Source: Lojkania enalia (lineage: Eukaryota > Ascomycota > Dothideomycetes > Pleosporales). From it: a stretch of DNA of 33,146 bases. Below are positions 19,726-31,909 of this stretch, piece by piece (the stretch's first letter is position 1; each line of letters begins with the position of its first letter). The notes below the pieces were generated by a model, which was given only the letters and a program-made list of their open reading frames with translations, was not told the origin of the DNA and searched no databases. The DNA lies in the NCBI GenBank assembly GCA_010094045.1, contig ML986830.1, positions 21,147 through 54,292 of the forward strand, written 5' to 3'. Position numbers and translations under genes: made by a program.

Positions 19726-20639
19726 GTAATTAATAAGTTATAGTTTTACTAAATATATTTTAATACTTATAGTATTTAGATAGTAATCGGAGATTTACTA
19801 GTACTTCGTTTTTAGCTTTATCTTCTAGCTCTAGGGCTTACTTATCTTTAATTAGCTACTTAATTTTGTATAGAGACATAGAGAAAAACTTATTCTCTTT
19901 CCTCTTTATATTAAAGTAGAAAGTATTAACTATAATAAGAGCGATAATAGGAGAATAGATTTTTTTTAGATCGGATTCGGGCTTTATTATATATAGGCGT
20001 ATAAGAGTTTTAAGCTTATTTAAACTATAGGTTATAAGAGATTAATATAGTTTTAGTAGTCTTAATAGACCTTTAATATAATAGATAGTCGGACTATAGG
20101 ACTACTAATACTAGTTCTTTTTCTATAGAGCATCGCGTTACTAAATATCTAGCTCTACCTTCTTATCGTATATTAGCTAAGTTAATTATATAAGAAGAGG
20201 AGGTAATAGATTATAAATAGTAGAATACTTAGAGGATTATATAATCTAATTCTTATCTATATCTAATTGGAGTTAAAAGTAATATAACTATTTAATACTA
20301 ATAATATAATCCTAAATACTTAGGTTTATAATAATAAATAGGTAGTTTCGGATAATTCTCCTATTAATTCGTAGGTATAAATAGATATACTAATTAACTA
20401 GAGTTTAGATTTAGTTCTAAAAACCTTTAATAGTAATTTTAAAGGGTAAGTGCTATATTAATATATATAGAGTTTAGGAGAGTAATTTAACTACTATAAA
20501 ATTAAAGAATAGAAAGCTTTAGGTGCAGTATTAATAAAGATATTTAGTTATATACTAACACCTTTTAAATATAGAATAGTAGGGATTTAGAAGTACTTTC
20601 TTCTAAATAAATATAATAAATCGATGTTTAATAAGTTAT
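19726..20639. other. RIP-mutated sequence, unassigned
   Basis: A+T rich, nearly without CpA/TpG, many stops on both strands. I recognise no transposase, LTR or terminal repeat. It may be the 5' part of the unit that reads as a continuous frame from about 20,640, or a separate unknown repeat. Confidence 0.4.
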
Positions 20640-22524
20640 ATTTACTTAAGTCTAAAATAGAGAGTTTTTTTAGGCGTTTCTATTTCCTACCTAAAAACTA
20701 TCTAGGTAGTACTTATTTACGTCTAAAAACTCTTCTTCTTTAATCTTCTCTTATTTAACCTCTATTTCTTATATTTTAAAGACTATATATTTGTTTATAA
20801 AGTATTCTAGTTTACAATAATTATAGTAATTATCTAGGGTTATATACTTTTCAGGTATAGGAATCTTACTAGATTATTAAAGAGTAATTGTAGTAGAATA
20901 AGGTATTAATACTAGAGTAGATTAGAGTAATATTAGATTATAAGTTACTTTAAATAAACTTTTAGAAGCCTTCTAATACTAATCTAAATTTATTTTAGCT
21001 ACAACCTATAAGCTAACAGTTTATTTTAGAAGATTAGAAACGCTCTTTCTTTCTATATTATAGGCTATTAAATAGGCGATTATAGCATTAAAGGAGCTTT
21101 TTTATATAAGTTTAAAGCTAAGGTTTAATATCTTTAAACTAGAGAGAATCTTATCCTATAAGTAAAAGAACTACTTAGATTAGGATATAGATCCTCTAAT
21201 AGCTATACTAATAAAGCGAGCTTTAAAAGTTGGGAACGCTTCTCTCTTATTTATCCTTAAGACCTAAAACGCCTATTATACCTCTATCTCTTTATTACCT
21301 ATAATAAAATACGATTATAGAAGCGAAATTATTTCTTTAGTATTCTTAAACTAATACTAGTCCGATTTAGCTAGGTATTTTAGCTCTAGATACCTTTTCG
21401 CAGTACTAGAGGTATATCTCTATACTAATACTATACGTATATACTCTATTTAATAGTAATCTATATTAATTTTAAGTTGGTCTATAATTAAAACTTACTA
21501 TTATTTAAATATAAGTTTATTACTATTTATAAAGTTTTTAATCTTAGGCGTATATTTAGTAAAATAGGTTTAAGGAGGCTTAGGAGTAGCTAAAAGGTTT
21601 CTTACTAGAGGAGTTATAAAAGTTTCTTAGTATATTATTAGTACTAATTTAGTAGTTTATAGAAGTTAATTAGAACTAATAGTTCTCTATTATATTAAGT
21701 ATATAATCTCCTCTTATAAAATTATAATTTATTCCTTAAAGGTTAGTTTACTCTAATTTCTCTCTAAATTAGATAGGTTCTTTATTATAGGCCTTATAGA
21801 AAAGGGTCTATCTATTATAGGACCCCCTATAAAAGGTAACGGTTATTCTATACGTATAGATAGAAACTTACTCTTACTATAATTTACGCGTATATCGATT
21901 CTAATATAGGAATTAGAAGGTAAATTATAGTTAGATATCAGCGGTTACCTCTAATTCTAATAGGTTATTAGTAGTCTCTAAGTTTCTACCTAGATGTACT
22001 CTACGCGGCTTTTCTAAAGGTAATTCTAATTGTAGAGAATAGAAAGTTTTAAACCTAAAAGCTTTAATTAATAGAAGGTCTCTAAGATTTTATTTAGATA
22101 ACTAAATAATTTAATATAATAATATATAAATATTATAACCTAAACTAAATTAAGTATATTTTAAACTTAGATGTAGTTAAATAAATAATTAATATAATAT
22201 TATTAGAAAAGCTATTACTAGTAGTATTAAGTTTTTCTATATAATATAATAGCGTAGGTAAGATAATAGGTCTAAATATAGTATAAATCTACTTAGAGGT
22301 ATATAGGAGTATATAGGAGATTAAGAACCTAAGAATTCTATTAATACCTATAGGCCTTATATAAAAGGATATAGAAAAACTACTAAGCTACTTATAAGAG
22401 AGTATATAACTATATATAGATAGGAAAAGGGGTAGAACTAAGGGTAGGATAAGATAAGCGAAAAGGTTTAGGATAAAGTTATATATAAAGCTTTTTATAG
22501 AATAATTTCTTTATATTATTATAT
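20640..22524 (+). pseudogene. Long RIP-mutated reading frame of an unidentified multicopy gene (copy B)
   Basis: On the + strand one register (codons starting at positions with remainder 1 on division by 3, e.g. 21,220 and 21,943) stays readable for about 600 codons if TAA/TAG are taken as Gln or Trp; I followed it through most of the span and met no TGA and no register change. Readable pieces include GIGILLDYQRVIVVEQGI, YKLTVYFRRLETLFLSI, RALKVGNASLLFILKT, IIGPPIKGNGYSIRIDRN and a Gln-rich C-terminal part (QRIESFKPKSFNQQK). None matches a transposase, RT or integrase motif. The 3' 500 bp recur at 1-504, so it is multicopy and was a legitimate RIP target. It could be a duplicated host gene or an unrecognised element's ORF. 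Confidence 0.5.
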
Positions 22525-23056
22525 AACTTTAATAAATTAAACTTTATAATAGATATAATATTAATAGAAGTAGTAGTTACTAGCTCTAAGAGATAGAATT
22601 AACTAAAGTAACTCTAGCTAGATAATTATAAGTAGACTATAATTATCTAGAGTATTAATATAATAGGATAGATAATACTACCTTTTATTATCTTTATAGG
22701 CACCTACTACCTCTCTATATAGTATAAAGAAGATAATATTCTACTAACCTAGGTTATATAGGTTACTAATAATAGCTAGATAATAAATAATATTAGTATT
22801 AAGTAGTTAAAATACTTTAATATATATATAAAGGATTATACTATTAGTATATATTAATTACTAATTCTTAATAGTTATAAAAGCTACAACTTATTTAAAT
22901 TTAAATAGCTTTATAAGAAAAAGAATATTATTACTTTTTATATACCTTTATATTTATTATATCTACTATAACTATTAGATATAGGTTATTTCTTACCTTT
23001 AAAAACTATATATAAGTACTAAGTTAAATAGCTAATATATAGTTATATTAACTATA
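22525..23056 (+). mobile_element. Family Q transposase core, left piece of a split and inverted copy (RIP-mutated)
   Basis: This is the reverse complement of 1,262-1,562 plus flanking core sequence. The + frame reads, after allowing for RIP, as a Fot1/pogo DDE core: a WLKYF-like block near 22,800, then LILNSYKSYN near 22,870, where the second catalytic Asp is Asn, then a region ending in LDIGYF-like sequence near 22,980. It starts abruptly at 22,525, lacking its N-terminal half, and is interrupted at 23,056 by element P3. It continues at 31,910. Confidence 0.65.
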
Positions 23057-23620
23057 ACATACCTTATAAACGAGCGGCCTATATAAGTAAATAGTCTACT
23101 CTATTAACTTTTTTAACCTTTATATACGTATAGCTTAACAACTAAATAATATAATAGTAATTTACAACTTGCGCGATTATTCTATAGAAACCTCTATATC
23201 CTTCTAGTATATATAAGAATTATACCTAGTTTTACCGCAGCGGCTATAGTATACTTTATACTATTCGTTTATACCTAATTATACCCTAAATTAGCGTATT
23301 ATAGTCTAAGTTTCCTCCTTATTATCCTTTTTAGTAATAATTATCTTTCTTTATATTTTTATTAGGGTCTCTTACGCTTAAATCTACCTTTTTTTCTACT
23401 ATTTCTATTTTATTACTACTTTATTCGCTTCTTAAAGGCTAACAATTTTATTGTATATTAACCCGATCTAATATATTACTTTTATAAAGCCTTTCTTAAG
23501 CTAATTTAGCTTCTTAATAATAGAAGCTAGTAAAGAACTAATATCCCTTTAAATTCAATTATAAATTAATATTAATTAAGTTTCTAGCTTATATATATTA
23601 CTTAGTATTTTTACTTCTTA

Positions 23621-23625
23621 TAGGG
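23621..23625. repeat. Copia target-site duplication, left (TAGGG)
   Basis: The 5-bp TAGGG immediately left of the 5' LTR is repeated at 30,620-30,624 immediately right of the 3' LTR. Confidence 0.85.
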
Positions 23626-23789
23626 TATTAGAGGGTAGATATTAAGATAATAGACCTTATAAATATTAGTATTTATAGACTAGTTCTAATTAAGACTAGC
23701 TCTATTTAAATAGTTCTTCTAAAGAGCGTACTTTACTAAGTAAGTAATAATAATATACTTTCTCCTACTCTATCTATTATAGCTTAACA
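23626..23789 (+). repeat. 5' LTR of the Copia element
   Basis: 164 bp, tattagaggg...agcttaaca, with the canonical CA end preserved and the TG start changed to TA. It matches 30,456-30,619 and 19,562-19,725. Confidence 0.9.
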
Positions 23790-23932
23790 AGTTATAAGCC
23801 CTTAGCTATACTTCTAGCCTATAGTAAATTAGATTAATTATTATATCGATCTCTAGCTTACTATTATTAACTAATAGGTAGTTTAATAGTAGTACTTAGT
23901 TAACCAACTAAGCTTAGCTCGCGCTACTAATA

Positions 23933-25815
23933 ATGTAATAATATAGCGAGTGGCGTGACGTAGTAAGCAGTATACTCTATTACTAAAACTTAGTATACTA
24001 CCCTACTATTATAATACAATTATTATAATAGCTTTAAATTGTCTTAAAAGAGGCCTAAATATAGCTTGTAAAATCCGCTATTAATTAAGATTAAATTTAA
24101 AGCGTATAACGCGCTATAGTAATATTTAATATATTAGAGATAATATTATAATACTAACGCGCCGGAATTAAAATAAAGTATAATTATATAGCTAATTTAA
24201 GGCTATTAACTAATCTAGAGAAGAGAGTACTTGCTAATTGTATTCTTAACCTAGATCTCCGAGGACAGCCTCTAAACTACCGTTATATTATAGATATAGC
24301 TAATTTAATCCTATATAGATATGGTAAATATAATATTAGTTAAAACTAGCCTAGAAACTTTATATAATACTATCCTAAGTTTAAAATACGCCTAAATCGT
24401 CTATATAACTATTAGAAAGCCTAGTAAGAGGAACTAAAAGTAATAACTAAGTTCTTTAAGTTTATAGCGAAGATTAAAGCTTAGTATAGAATTAATAATA
24501 ATAATATATATAATTTTAATAAAATAGGTTTTATAATAGGTTAAATTAGATATACTCTAGTTATTATAGGTATAAATAAGCGAAGAGGTATAAAGACGTT
24601 TAAACTAGACAATTAAGAGTAGGTTACAACTATCTAATATATTAGCGCCCTTAGATATATACTACTACCTTATATTATCTTTAAAGCGATCTAGCACCTT
24701 ACTAGATAGTATAAAGGGAAGAATTTACCTAAGAGATAGTTGATTAGTATTAGTATTAACGGATGGATTACTAATACTATCGCTCTCGACTAGATTAAGC
24801 ATTTTAAAAAGCATATACTGCCTTATATAAAGGGCGTCTATTAGATACTAATTATAGACGGTTATAGCAGCTATAATACGCCTGAATTTAATAATTATTA
24901 TAAACTATATAAGATTATTACTATCTATATACCTATATACTTATCTTATCTACTTTAGCCGTTTAATATAGGCTGTTTTAGGCCCTTAAAGAAGGCTTAT
25001 AGCTAGTAGGTTAAAGAGCTGATATATAATCATATCTGCTACATTTTAAAGCTTAAGTTTATCTCTACATTCTATAAAGCTTATTAAATAGCTATAATAT
25101 CGGATAATGCTAAAAGAGGCTTTAGAGGGACTAGATTAGTCCCTTTTAGACTAGATCGGGTTATTTTAAAGCTTAATATTTAATTAGAGATACTACCACC
25201 TTAGACTACTATTACGCCTACTATCACGACGTTCTAGATTGCGAAAACGCCTGTAAAGTAGGATAAATTTACGTTGCAAATAATACTTATAACTAATCGA
25301 ATTATAAATTATTAAAATTTAAGTTCGACACCTATTATAGAAGTTATATACCAGATTTAGAAGGGTATATTTATTCTTATAACTAAGCTAGTAATACTTT
25401 AAACTAAAAATAAGATATTATAAGAGGTAAATAAGATAATAAGTAAGTAAAAATAGCGTATAAAACGGTAGATTTAGAGATAAGGTATCTTAATAAAATT
25501 TAAGGCAGGAGATTTAATTAAATAGATTAATTTAACTACCTAAATTAGATAAAAGACTACTATATTATAGTCGCGTTATAAAACTAAGAATTAACTATAG
25601 TAATACTATAGATGCTGTAGGTAGCTAGGATATTAAATTAAGACGTATCTAATATAATTATCTAAATTAGATAGTAATAGTAATTATATTACTATATTAT
25701 CTAATTAATTAATTTAGGCGTTATTAGATAAACTATTTCTAAGTTACTTATAGGTAAAATTTAGGTGGTAGAGTATGCTACTTACTACATCGCACTACTT
25801 GCTACGTTATTATAT
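23933..25815 (+). mobile_element. Fot1/pogo-like transposon nested inside the Copia element
   Basis: An element of 1,883 bp with inverted repeats of about 50 bp (23,933-23,983 and about 25,766-25,815; atgtaataatatagcgag against a diverged mate), flanked by TA at 23,931-23,932 and 25,816-25,817. The + frame encodes a Fot1-like transposase: the HTH region (LTNLEKRVLANCILNLDLRG from about 24,210), then YNFNKIGFIIG, where the first catalytic Asp is Asn at 24,518 and the neighbouring Glu is Lys, then LIIDGYSSYNTPEF with the second Asp intact at 24,857, then PFNIGCFRPLKKAYS with the third Asp changed to Asn at 24,965. The three positions stay in one frame with 35 residues between the second and third (DD35D). 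It shows fewer mutations than the surrounding Copia and is probably the youngest insertion. Confidence 0.8.
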
Positions 25816-25817
25816 TA

Positions 25818-26760
25818 TAGGACACGATACTATTATAGTAGACTATAAAGAAGTTATAAACCTAGTAAAGGATAGTAAGAATATTTTATTATAGGAAGCC
25901 GCCTTACAAAATTAAGTCGTTAGTAAAGCTGTTAAAGATATTCTAGAAGGAGTATCTCTACTACTTAAACCTAGTAAGCTGATATATTAGAACCTACCGC
26001 TGTATTTAGATAATATAGAGTTGTAGGTAGTATAACTCGCCTAGTAAAGCGATTTCGAGAATATTCGACGTACTAATAACGCCTATAAGGTATAATATAA
26101 TTAATAGTAGAAGAACTACCGCGATTATATCGAGAAGGAAGCTTTTATTATAAGTATTCTACTTGCTATAGTTTACTAAGAGATATTTAAAGGTCTACGC
26201 TTATATAAGATAGTAGAAGTACTCTTAGATACTATCCTTAAGTACTATAAAGAGTAAGGTCTTATAGAGGAGTATACCCTCTAAGCTAATTTCTTTAGCC
26301 TGTATAATAGTTACTATAATAGTATATCTTAATTTACTAGTAAATTTAAAGCTAGTTTTATACGATTAAATAATATCAACTTTAAGTCTAGTTCTAAGGG
26401 TATTATATTCTAGTTTATTATCGCTATTAAAAATTAATTTAAAACCTATATAGAGTAATAGTATTAGATTTTATATTGAGATAGAGTTTTAGATATTAAT
26501 ACTATAATTAACGAGATTAATAATAAATTACGTTGAGAGAATCCAGTTAAAAAGATAATAGTACTTTAAATACAACTAAAAGATATATAATAGCCTAGTA
26601 GTAATTAGCGTAAAGGTAAGAGTAAGAGTAATACTAAAACTAGGAGTAAGTCTACTAATAGTAAGCCTATAGAAAGGAGGTACTATCTTAGCTACTAATA
26701 TAAATATCTGGGGGGTAGATTAAACTACTAGTTTATATATCTAGAGAAGGTATTAAAATA
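25818..26760 (+). pseudogene. Copia Gag region
   Basis: The + frame after the nested transposon reads like Copia Gag (LLDTILKYYKE, NSYYNSIS.FTSKFKASF, INTIINEINNKL), then a Lys/Ser-rich linker (RKGKSKSNTKTRSKS) and a damaged zinc-knuckle-like stretch near 26,681-26,730. Gag begins before the nested transposon, in 23,790-23,930, so it is split. Numerous TAA/TAG codons make it non-coding now. Confidence 0.65.
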
Positions 26761-26929
26761 ATTTTTTAATAAACACCTAGAATTAGTATAAAAATTAATC
26801 TAATTAGCTTAATTAAACTATATACTATTAGCTAATTTTAGTACTATTACTAGTATATTAGTAAATAGCTATAATACTTAGGTTTTATTAATACCGCGAT
26901 ACACGATTAAATAAATACTATAGAAACTT

Positions 26930-28250
26930 TATAAGAATTAAATTATCTTTAATACTGGAGCTAATAAGTATATATATAATAATAGAACTAAGTTTATTTT
27001 AATAGGATAATCTAGTATAGGATATATAAAGATAGGTAGTAGTCTTACTAGAGTAGAAGGTAAAGGTATAATACAGCTTTATATTTCCCTAGCTAGTAGT
27101 AGTACTATTAATATATACTTTATAGAAGTACTATACTATCTAAGTTTCTACGTTTCTATTATCTCCTTAGGTTAGCTTCGACCGAAAGAACTATACTACT
27201 ACAGTCTCTATTAGAAGCTACTATATATCGAGGACGATAGTAAGATTACCTACGTCTCTAAGATTAATAGAATACCTACTTTTCTTAAGTATATAGACGA
27301 GGTATAAGCAGCTTTCTTAATAGCCTACGTTGCTGTATTCTCTCCTTAAGGCTTATAGCTAGCTTAAGAGTAAGAGATTACCCTATAAGAAGCTTATAAA
27401 ATCTGGGGCTATATAAATCTAGACAATTTAAAGTAGCTACTTAAGACCGTTAACAGTTTAAAGCTTAAAAATACCAAGAAGTTTAACTACGAGATATACT
27501 ATAAGGTAAAAGATTATTAATAGATCTTTTATACTCTATAATATTAAGCTTAGCAAGTATTTAATATTATATATCTTAACGTCGTTAGTTATATCTTACT
27601 ACTAGGTCTTAATAGAGAGTAATACTAGTTACTTCTTATAGACGATTTTATACGCTATTAATAGATCTACTTTATTAAATCCCGCGTAGAAATTACTTAA
27701 GTACTACTTAATTTCGATAGAATAGTTACTACCTAGTATAATAAGATTATTAAGGTCTATTATCTTAATAATAATAAATATTTTATTAATTAAGTAACTA
27801 TTAAATATTTTAAAAAGTAGGGAATATAGTTACAACTTTTAACACTATATATAGTATACTAGAATAGCGTTACTAAAGCTAGTAATAAGCTTACTATAGA
27901 TAAAGTATAATGTATTCTTATTAGAGTACCGTACCTACTACTAATATTCTAACTATATACTATAAAATATATAGTATAGCTCTTTAATCTATTATTTACT
28001 ATAGTATTTACTAATAGTAAGATACCTTTATAAGTATTTAACAAATTCCTAGGTTGTTAAAATCTAGTACTAAATCTCTATAACCTTTACTATTAGGGAG
28101 AAATTAGTTATATACTTATTCTAAAGAAGTATTATATTAAGAGTAAGAAGTTTAAAGAATATAACTATAAGAGCTATATAATCAGCTATAAAGGATCTCG
28201 GATATTTCTTATATAGGATCTATAGAGTAAGAAGGTTATATAATTAAGCT
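26930..28250 (+). pseudogene. Copia protease and integrase region
   Basis: The protease motif reads IIFNTGANKYIYNN at about 26,942 (Asp of DTG changed to Asn, GAT to AAT after T, a RIP context). The integrase core is recognisable from YLLLIDDFIRY (about 27,630) through KSRVEIT, LNFDRIVTT and YFKK to SNKLTIDKV (about 27,890), followed by the C-terminal extension. It is interrupted by TAA/TAG throughout. Confidence 0.7.
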
Positions 28251-28353
28251 CTATAACCTTCTTTTAATACCTACTAGTTGTAGGCCGTGTATCTTATTAA
28301 ACTTAAAAAGCTTACTATAATAAGCGTCTATATATCTAGGAAGAGGAATCTAA

Positions 28354-28620
28354 CTATCTAGAGGGTGTATAGAATCTAGGGGGTATATTACTACTGCAGC
28401 TAACGCTTCTACAAATATCTTTATAGCTAAATAATAACGAATATATTAATCTTCTTAAGTAAGGTAGAGGATACGATTTTAGGCAGGAGCAACAAGAGAT
28501 AGACGAGTAATAGAGCGATGAGAACAATCTATCGCCGTTGCTGCTACCTCCGCTACTAGTAAAGAAGCCTCGTAGCCGCCCTCGCAAGACGGCAGCTCTA
28601 CCAGCTAAGCCTATACGTTA
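28354..28620 (+). other. Weakly RIP-mutated patch inside Copia (integrase-RT spacer)
   Basis: Between integrase and reverse transcriptase the composition is close to normal, with many CA and TG (gcaggagcaacaagagatag, gttgctgctacctccgctac). The + frame reads RQEQQEIDE, LPPLLVKKPRSRPRKTAAL, the usual low-complexity spacer. An open frame on the opposite strand is a shadow of this patch. Confidence 0.7.
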
Positions 28621-28679
28621 ATCCTTATATTATACGCCCCGATAGTTTAATCTAAATATAGTATTAATAGTTAATAATA

Positions 28680-30420
28680 TATCTCTTTAAGATAAAGTAA
28701 TACTAAATATTTTTATTACTCTAATATAAAATTTTACTTTAGTAGTTATAATAGACGCTTATAGTATAAGAGACGATTTAAATCTTCTATCTAAACCTAC
28801 TTTACTAAAGTAGATACGCGTATATTAATACTTAAAATAGTAGTATAAAGTAGAGGAAGAAGAAATAGAATTATATATAGAGAATAGTACCTAGCAGGTT
28901 ATTAATTATATACTAGCTAGAACTACTATACTACCTATTAAATAGGTATATAAATATAAGTTTAATAATAAAGAACGTCTAGTACAGTATAAAGTACGCC
29001 TTATTATCTACGGTAATCGCTAATATTTAGATCTCTAGGAAGATATATATATAGAAGTAGCACGTTCTATAACTATTAAGTTAATTCTAATACTAGTTAA
29101 CGCTCTTAATCTAGAGTATAACTAGGTTAATATTGTTATAGCCTTCCTAAATAGAAAGATAGACGAAAATAATCCTATCTATACTTAACTACTAGATAGT
29201 ACAATTGTACGACTTAATAAAGTACTCTATAGTCTCTATTAGTTACTATAACTTTAATATAAAGAGATTAGTCGCTACTTAATATTTTATAGATATAGAC
29301 CTCTTAATTCTAATCTCTATATCTTTATTAGTAAAGAGCTATAGTAGATTATTATCGTATATATCGACGATCTGCTCTTTATTTATCTAATAGTTAAAGG
29401 TATAGCAGCTATAAAATAAATAGTTATAAGCACCTATAAATGTCGCGATCTTAGCCTATTAAGCTATTATTTTAGAATCTATATTACGCGTAATTATATA
29501 ACGTGTATAATAGAGCTTTCTATAGAATTAAATATTAAGAAACTTATATTAATACTTTAGTAAGAGAACTACCGTAAATACAGTATACCGTTTAATCTCT
29601 TAGCTATTAAACTTACAGCTCGCTCTAAGGAAGACATCTATAATACTAAACTACTTAATAAATATTAGTTAGTTATTAATAAGTTACTATATTCTATATA
29701 CTCTATATAATTAGATATTATATATTATATTACCTTTCTAGGACGCTTTAATAGTAATCTAATAAGCCTATACTATAAGTATATATTATAGATTGTAGAT
29801 TATTTCTATACTACGTATAACTATATTATAAAGTTTTTAGCGCTAGATAGAGCTTAAAGAGTATTAATCGAGTACTTTACTTATATACTAGAAGTACCTC
29901 TTATAAGCTACTCAGATTTATTATATACTAATTATAAGGATTGTAAATCGACAGCTAGATATCTATTTAAGCTATTTAAAGGAATAATTTACTATTAATC
30001 TTTTAAGGAGCGGTTAATAATAATATTAATAATAGAAGCCGAATACGTAGCTATTATATACGTAGCTAAGGAAGCAGCGTAACTCTATTAATTCTACGCT
30101 AAGCTAGGTATATTATATAAACTACTTTAACCCCTAAAGTTTTACGTCAACAATCTACTAGCTATTAAACTTACTAAGTAGGAAGAATACTACCAGTAAA
30201 GCAAGTATATCGACATCTATTATTACTAGATTAAGGAGTAAGTAGCTTTTAATTAATTGCAACTTAAATATATTATAATAGTTAATATAGTAGTAGGCGG
30301 TCTAACTAAGCCTCTCTCTGCTAAAGCCTATAGTCAATTCCTGTAGTAACTAGGTATAGAAGAAGCGTTAATCGCTTATAGTTAGTACTAGTAGGAACTA
30401 CTATCGAGTAATATATATAG
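28680..30420 (+). pseudogene. Copia reverse transcriptase and RNase H region
   Basis: RT motifs are visible: LNLEYN.VNIVIAFLNRKI (about 29,105), VRLNKVLYSLY (about 29,205) and the active-site box VYIDDLL with both Asp intact at 29,366-29,371. RNase H ends with EAEYVAI (about 30,035), YAKLGI, KYIDIYYYQIKE and GGLTKPLSAKAYSQFL (about 30,300). TAA/TAG replace Gln/Trp codons along the region. Confidence 0.75.
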
Positions 30421-30455
30421 ATATATACTGTAGTTTCCGTTTAATCTAGGAGGTA

Positions 30456-30619
30456 TATTAGAGGGTAGATATTAAGGTAATAGACTTTATAAATATCGGC
30501 GTTTATAGACTAGTTCTAATTAGGACTAGCTCTATTTAGATAGTTCCTCTAGAGAGCGCGCTTTACTAAGTAAGTAATAATAATATATTTCCTCCTACTC
30601 TATCTACTACAGCTTAATA
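30456..30619 (+). repeat. 3' LTR of the Copia element
   Basis: 164 bp, tattagaggg...agcttaata; the CA end of the 5' LTR is TA here. Immediately followed by the TAGGG duplication at 30,620-30,624. Confidence 0.9.
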
Positions 30620-31909
30620 TAGGGTATTATCTTATATTAGCGGTATTAGCGTATAAAGCTTTATATTAAACTTTAAAAGTACTACTTCTAGATTAAATAG
30701 GACTAGACTAGCTCTTTAAAAGCTTGTATAGATATTATTCTTTATAATTAATATATTAAAAGTAGCTTTAAAGGCTAGAAAGAACTTAAGTTTTATAATA
30801 TAGTTAATATAATTATATATTAAGACTAAGATCTAATTTTTATATATACGCTTTAATAGTAAAAAGTAGCCTATATCTAGTAGCTGTAATAGGTGTAATA
30901 AATAAGCTAGTATATAGAGTAGAATAATACCCTATTCCTCGCAGAGTTTCTAGAAATTAAGTAAGTTATAGTTATTATAGCTATTAAAGATTAGTAGTCG
31001 ACGCGTATCTACTATATAATCCTTTATATACCTATAAAAGTATTTTAACTATTTAATACCGAGTTTATTTATTGTCTAACCGTTCTTATTAACTATAATA
31101 GCCTATTTCTTAGGTATATTATTACCTTTATACTAGGTAGAGAGATAGTAGTAGCTAGTAATAATAATAAAGGGTAGGAGTGCCTAGCTAGTAGTATTAA
31201 TCCTCTAAATTACTAAAATCTATTTATAATTACCTAATTAAATTACCTTTAGTTAATTACATCTCTCTATACCTATAATAACTAGTTATAATAAAATAAT
31301 ATCTATTCGAAAGCTAGATTTGTTAAAGTTATATATATCTTTATCTATAATACTATACTTTTCTTTAGTACGCTATATAAGTTTAAACCAGCTTTTAATT
31401 ATTTTAGGATCTTTATATAAAGTTCTCTAGCAATTATAAGGCTAATTTAGGCGTATCTTAAGCTTAGGAGTACGTCTAATAAAGTTCCTAGGCTAATATA
31501 TACTAATCTAGCCTATACCGCACTTAGTAAGTAAGCTATTAACTATATCTTATATAGTAGCTAAGGTAGATATAAATCCTCGCGAATCTAAATTAAGTAT
31601 ATATTAGATAATAACCTTCTCTTTAGATTTTGTTAGTCTCTTTAAGTTAGACTTATAATTATACTGTAAATAGATTCTGACGCGTTATTAGTATACGGTT
31701 ATTTAAATTATATTAAATATTAAAGCAGCGCGTCTTTTACTATTTATTTAGCCTCTTTTAGTAGATAAAAGGGTTAAGTTTACTTAATTCTTATTTTAGG
31801 CTATATTCTTATTATTTTATTATTATATTATTATTAAAAGCTTAGGTATCACGTTTTAATAATAGGGTAGACCGCTTACTTATATAGGCCGCTCGCTTAT
31901 AAGGTACGT

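Larger units (their letters stand above)
23626..30619 (+). mobile_element. Full-length Ty1/Copia LTR retrotransposon (RIP-mutated, carrying a nested Fot1-like element)
   Basis: A 6,994-bp element with 164-bp LTRs and a perfect 5-bp target duplication. Removing the internal transposon (23,933-25,815) leaves about 5.1 kb, normal for Copia. On the + strand, with TAA/TAG as former Gln/Trp: Gag (about 25,820-26,760), protease (NTGAN at 26,951, from DTGA), integrase (about 27,500-28,250; LLIDDFIRY near 27,640, VTKASNKLTIDKV near 27,870), a proline-rich spacer (28,380-28,620), reverse transcriptase (IAFLNRKI near 29,140; YIDD intact at 29,360-29,371) and RNase H (EAEYVAI near 30,040; KYIDIYYYQIKE near 30,210). 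Integrase before RT marks it as Copia. Confidence 0.9.
23057..31909 (-). mobile_element. Fot1-like element P3, split by a nested Copia element
   Basis: The terminal inverted repeats pair at 23,057-23,108 (acataccttataaacgagcg...) and 31,858-31,909 (...cgctcgcttataaggtacgt). They are flanked by TA at 23,055-23,056 and 31,910-31,911. The paralogous Q copy at about 13,200-13,230 shows the uninterrupted site. The minus-strand transposase is in two pieces: the N-terminal part and DDE core at 30,625-31,850 (LLIFNSYNNY, second Asp changed to Asn), and the C-terminal part at 23,110-23,620 with a damaged CCHC knuckle near 23,240 (YYSRCGKTRYNSYIY). The Copia element at 23,626-30,619 separates them. Without the insertion P3 would be about 1.85 kb, a normal Fot1 size. 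Confidence 0.75.

Noticed and set aside
28354..28587. 77-codon minus-strand open frame in the right arm
   Set aside because: It is the antisense of the low-complexity integrase-RT spacer of the Copia element; it is open only because this patch escaped RIP.
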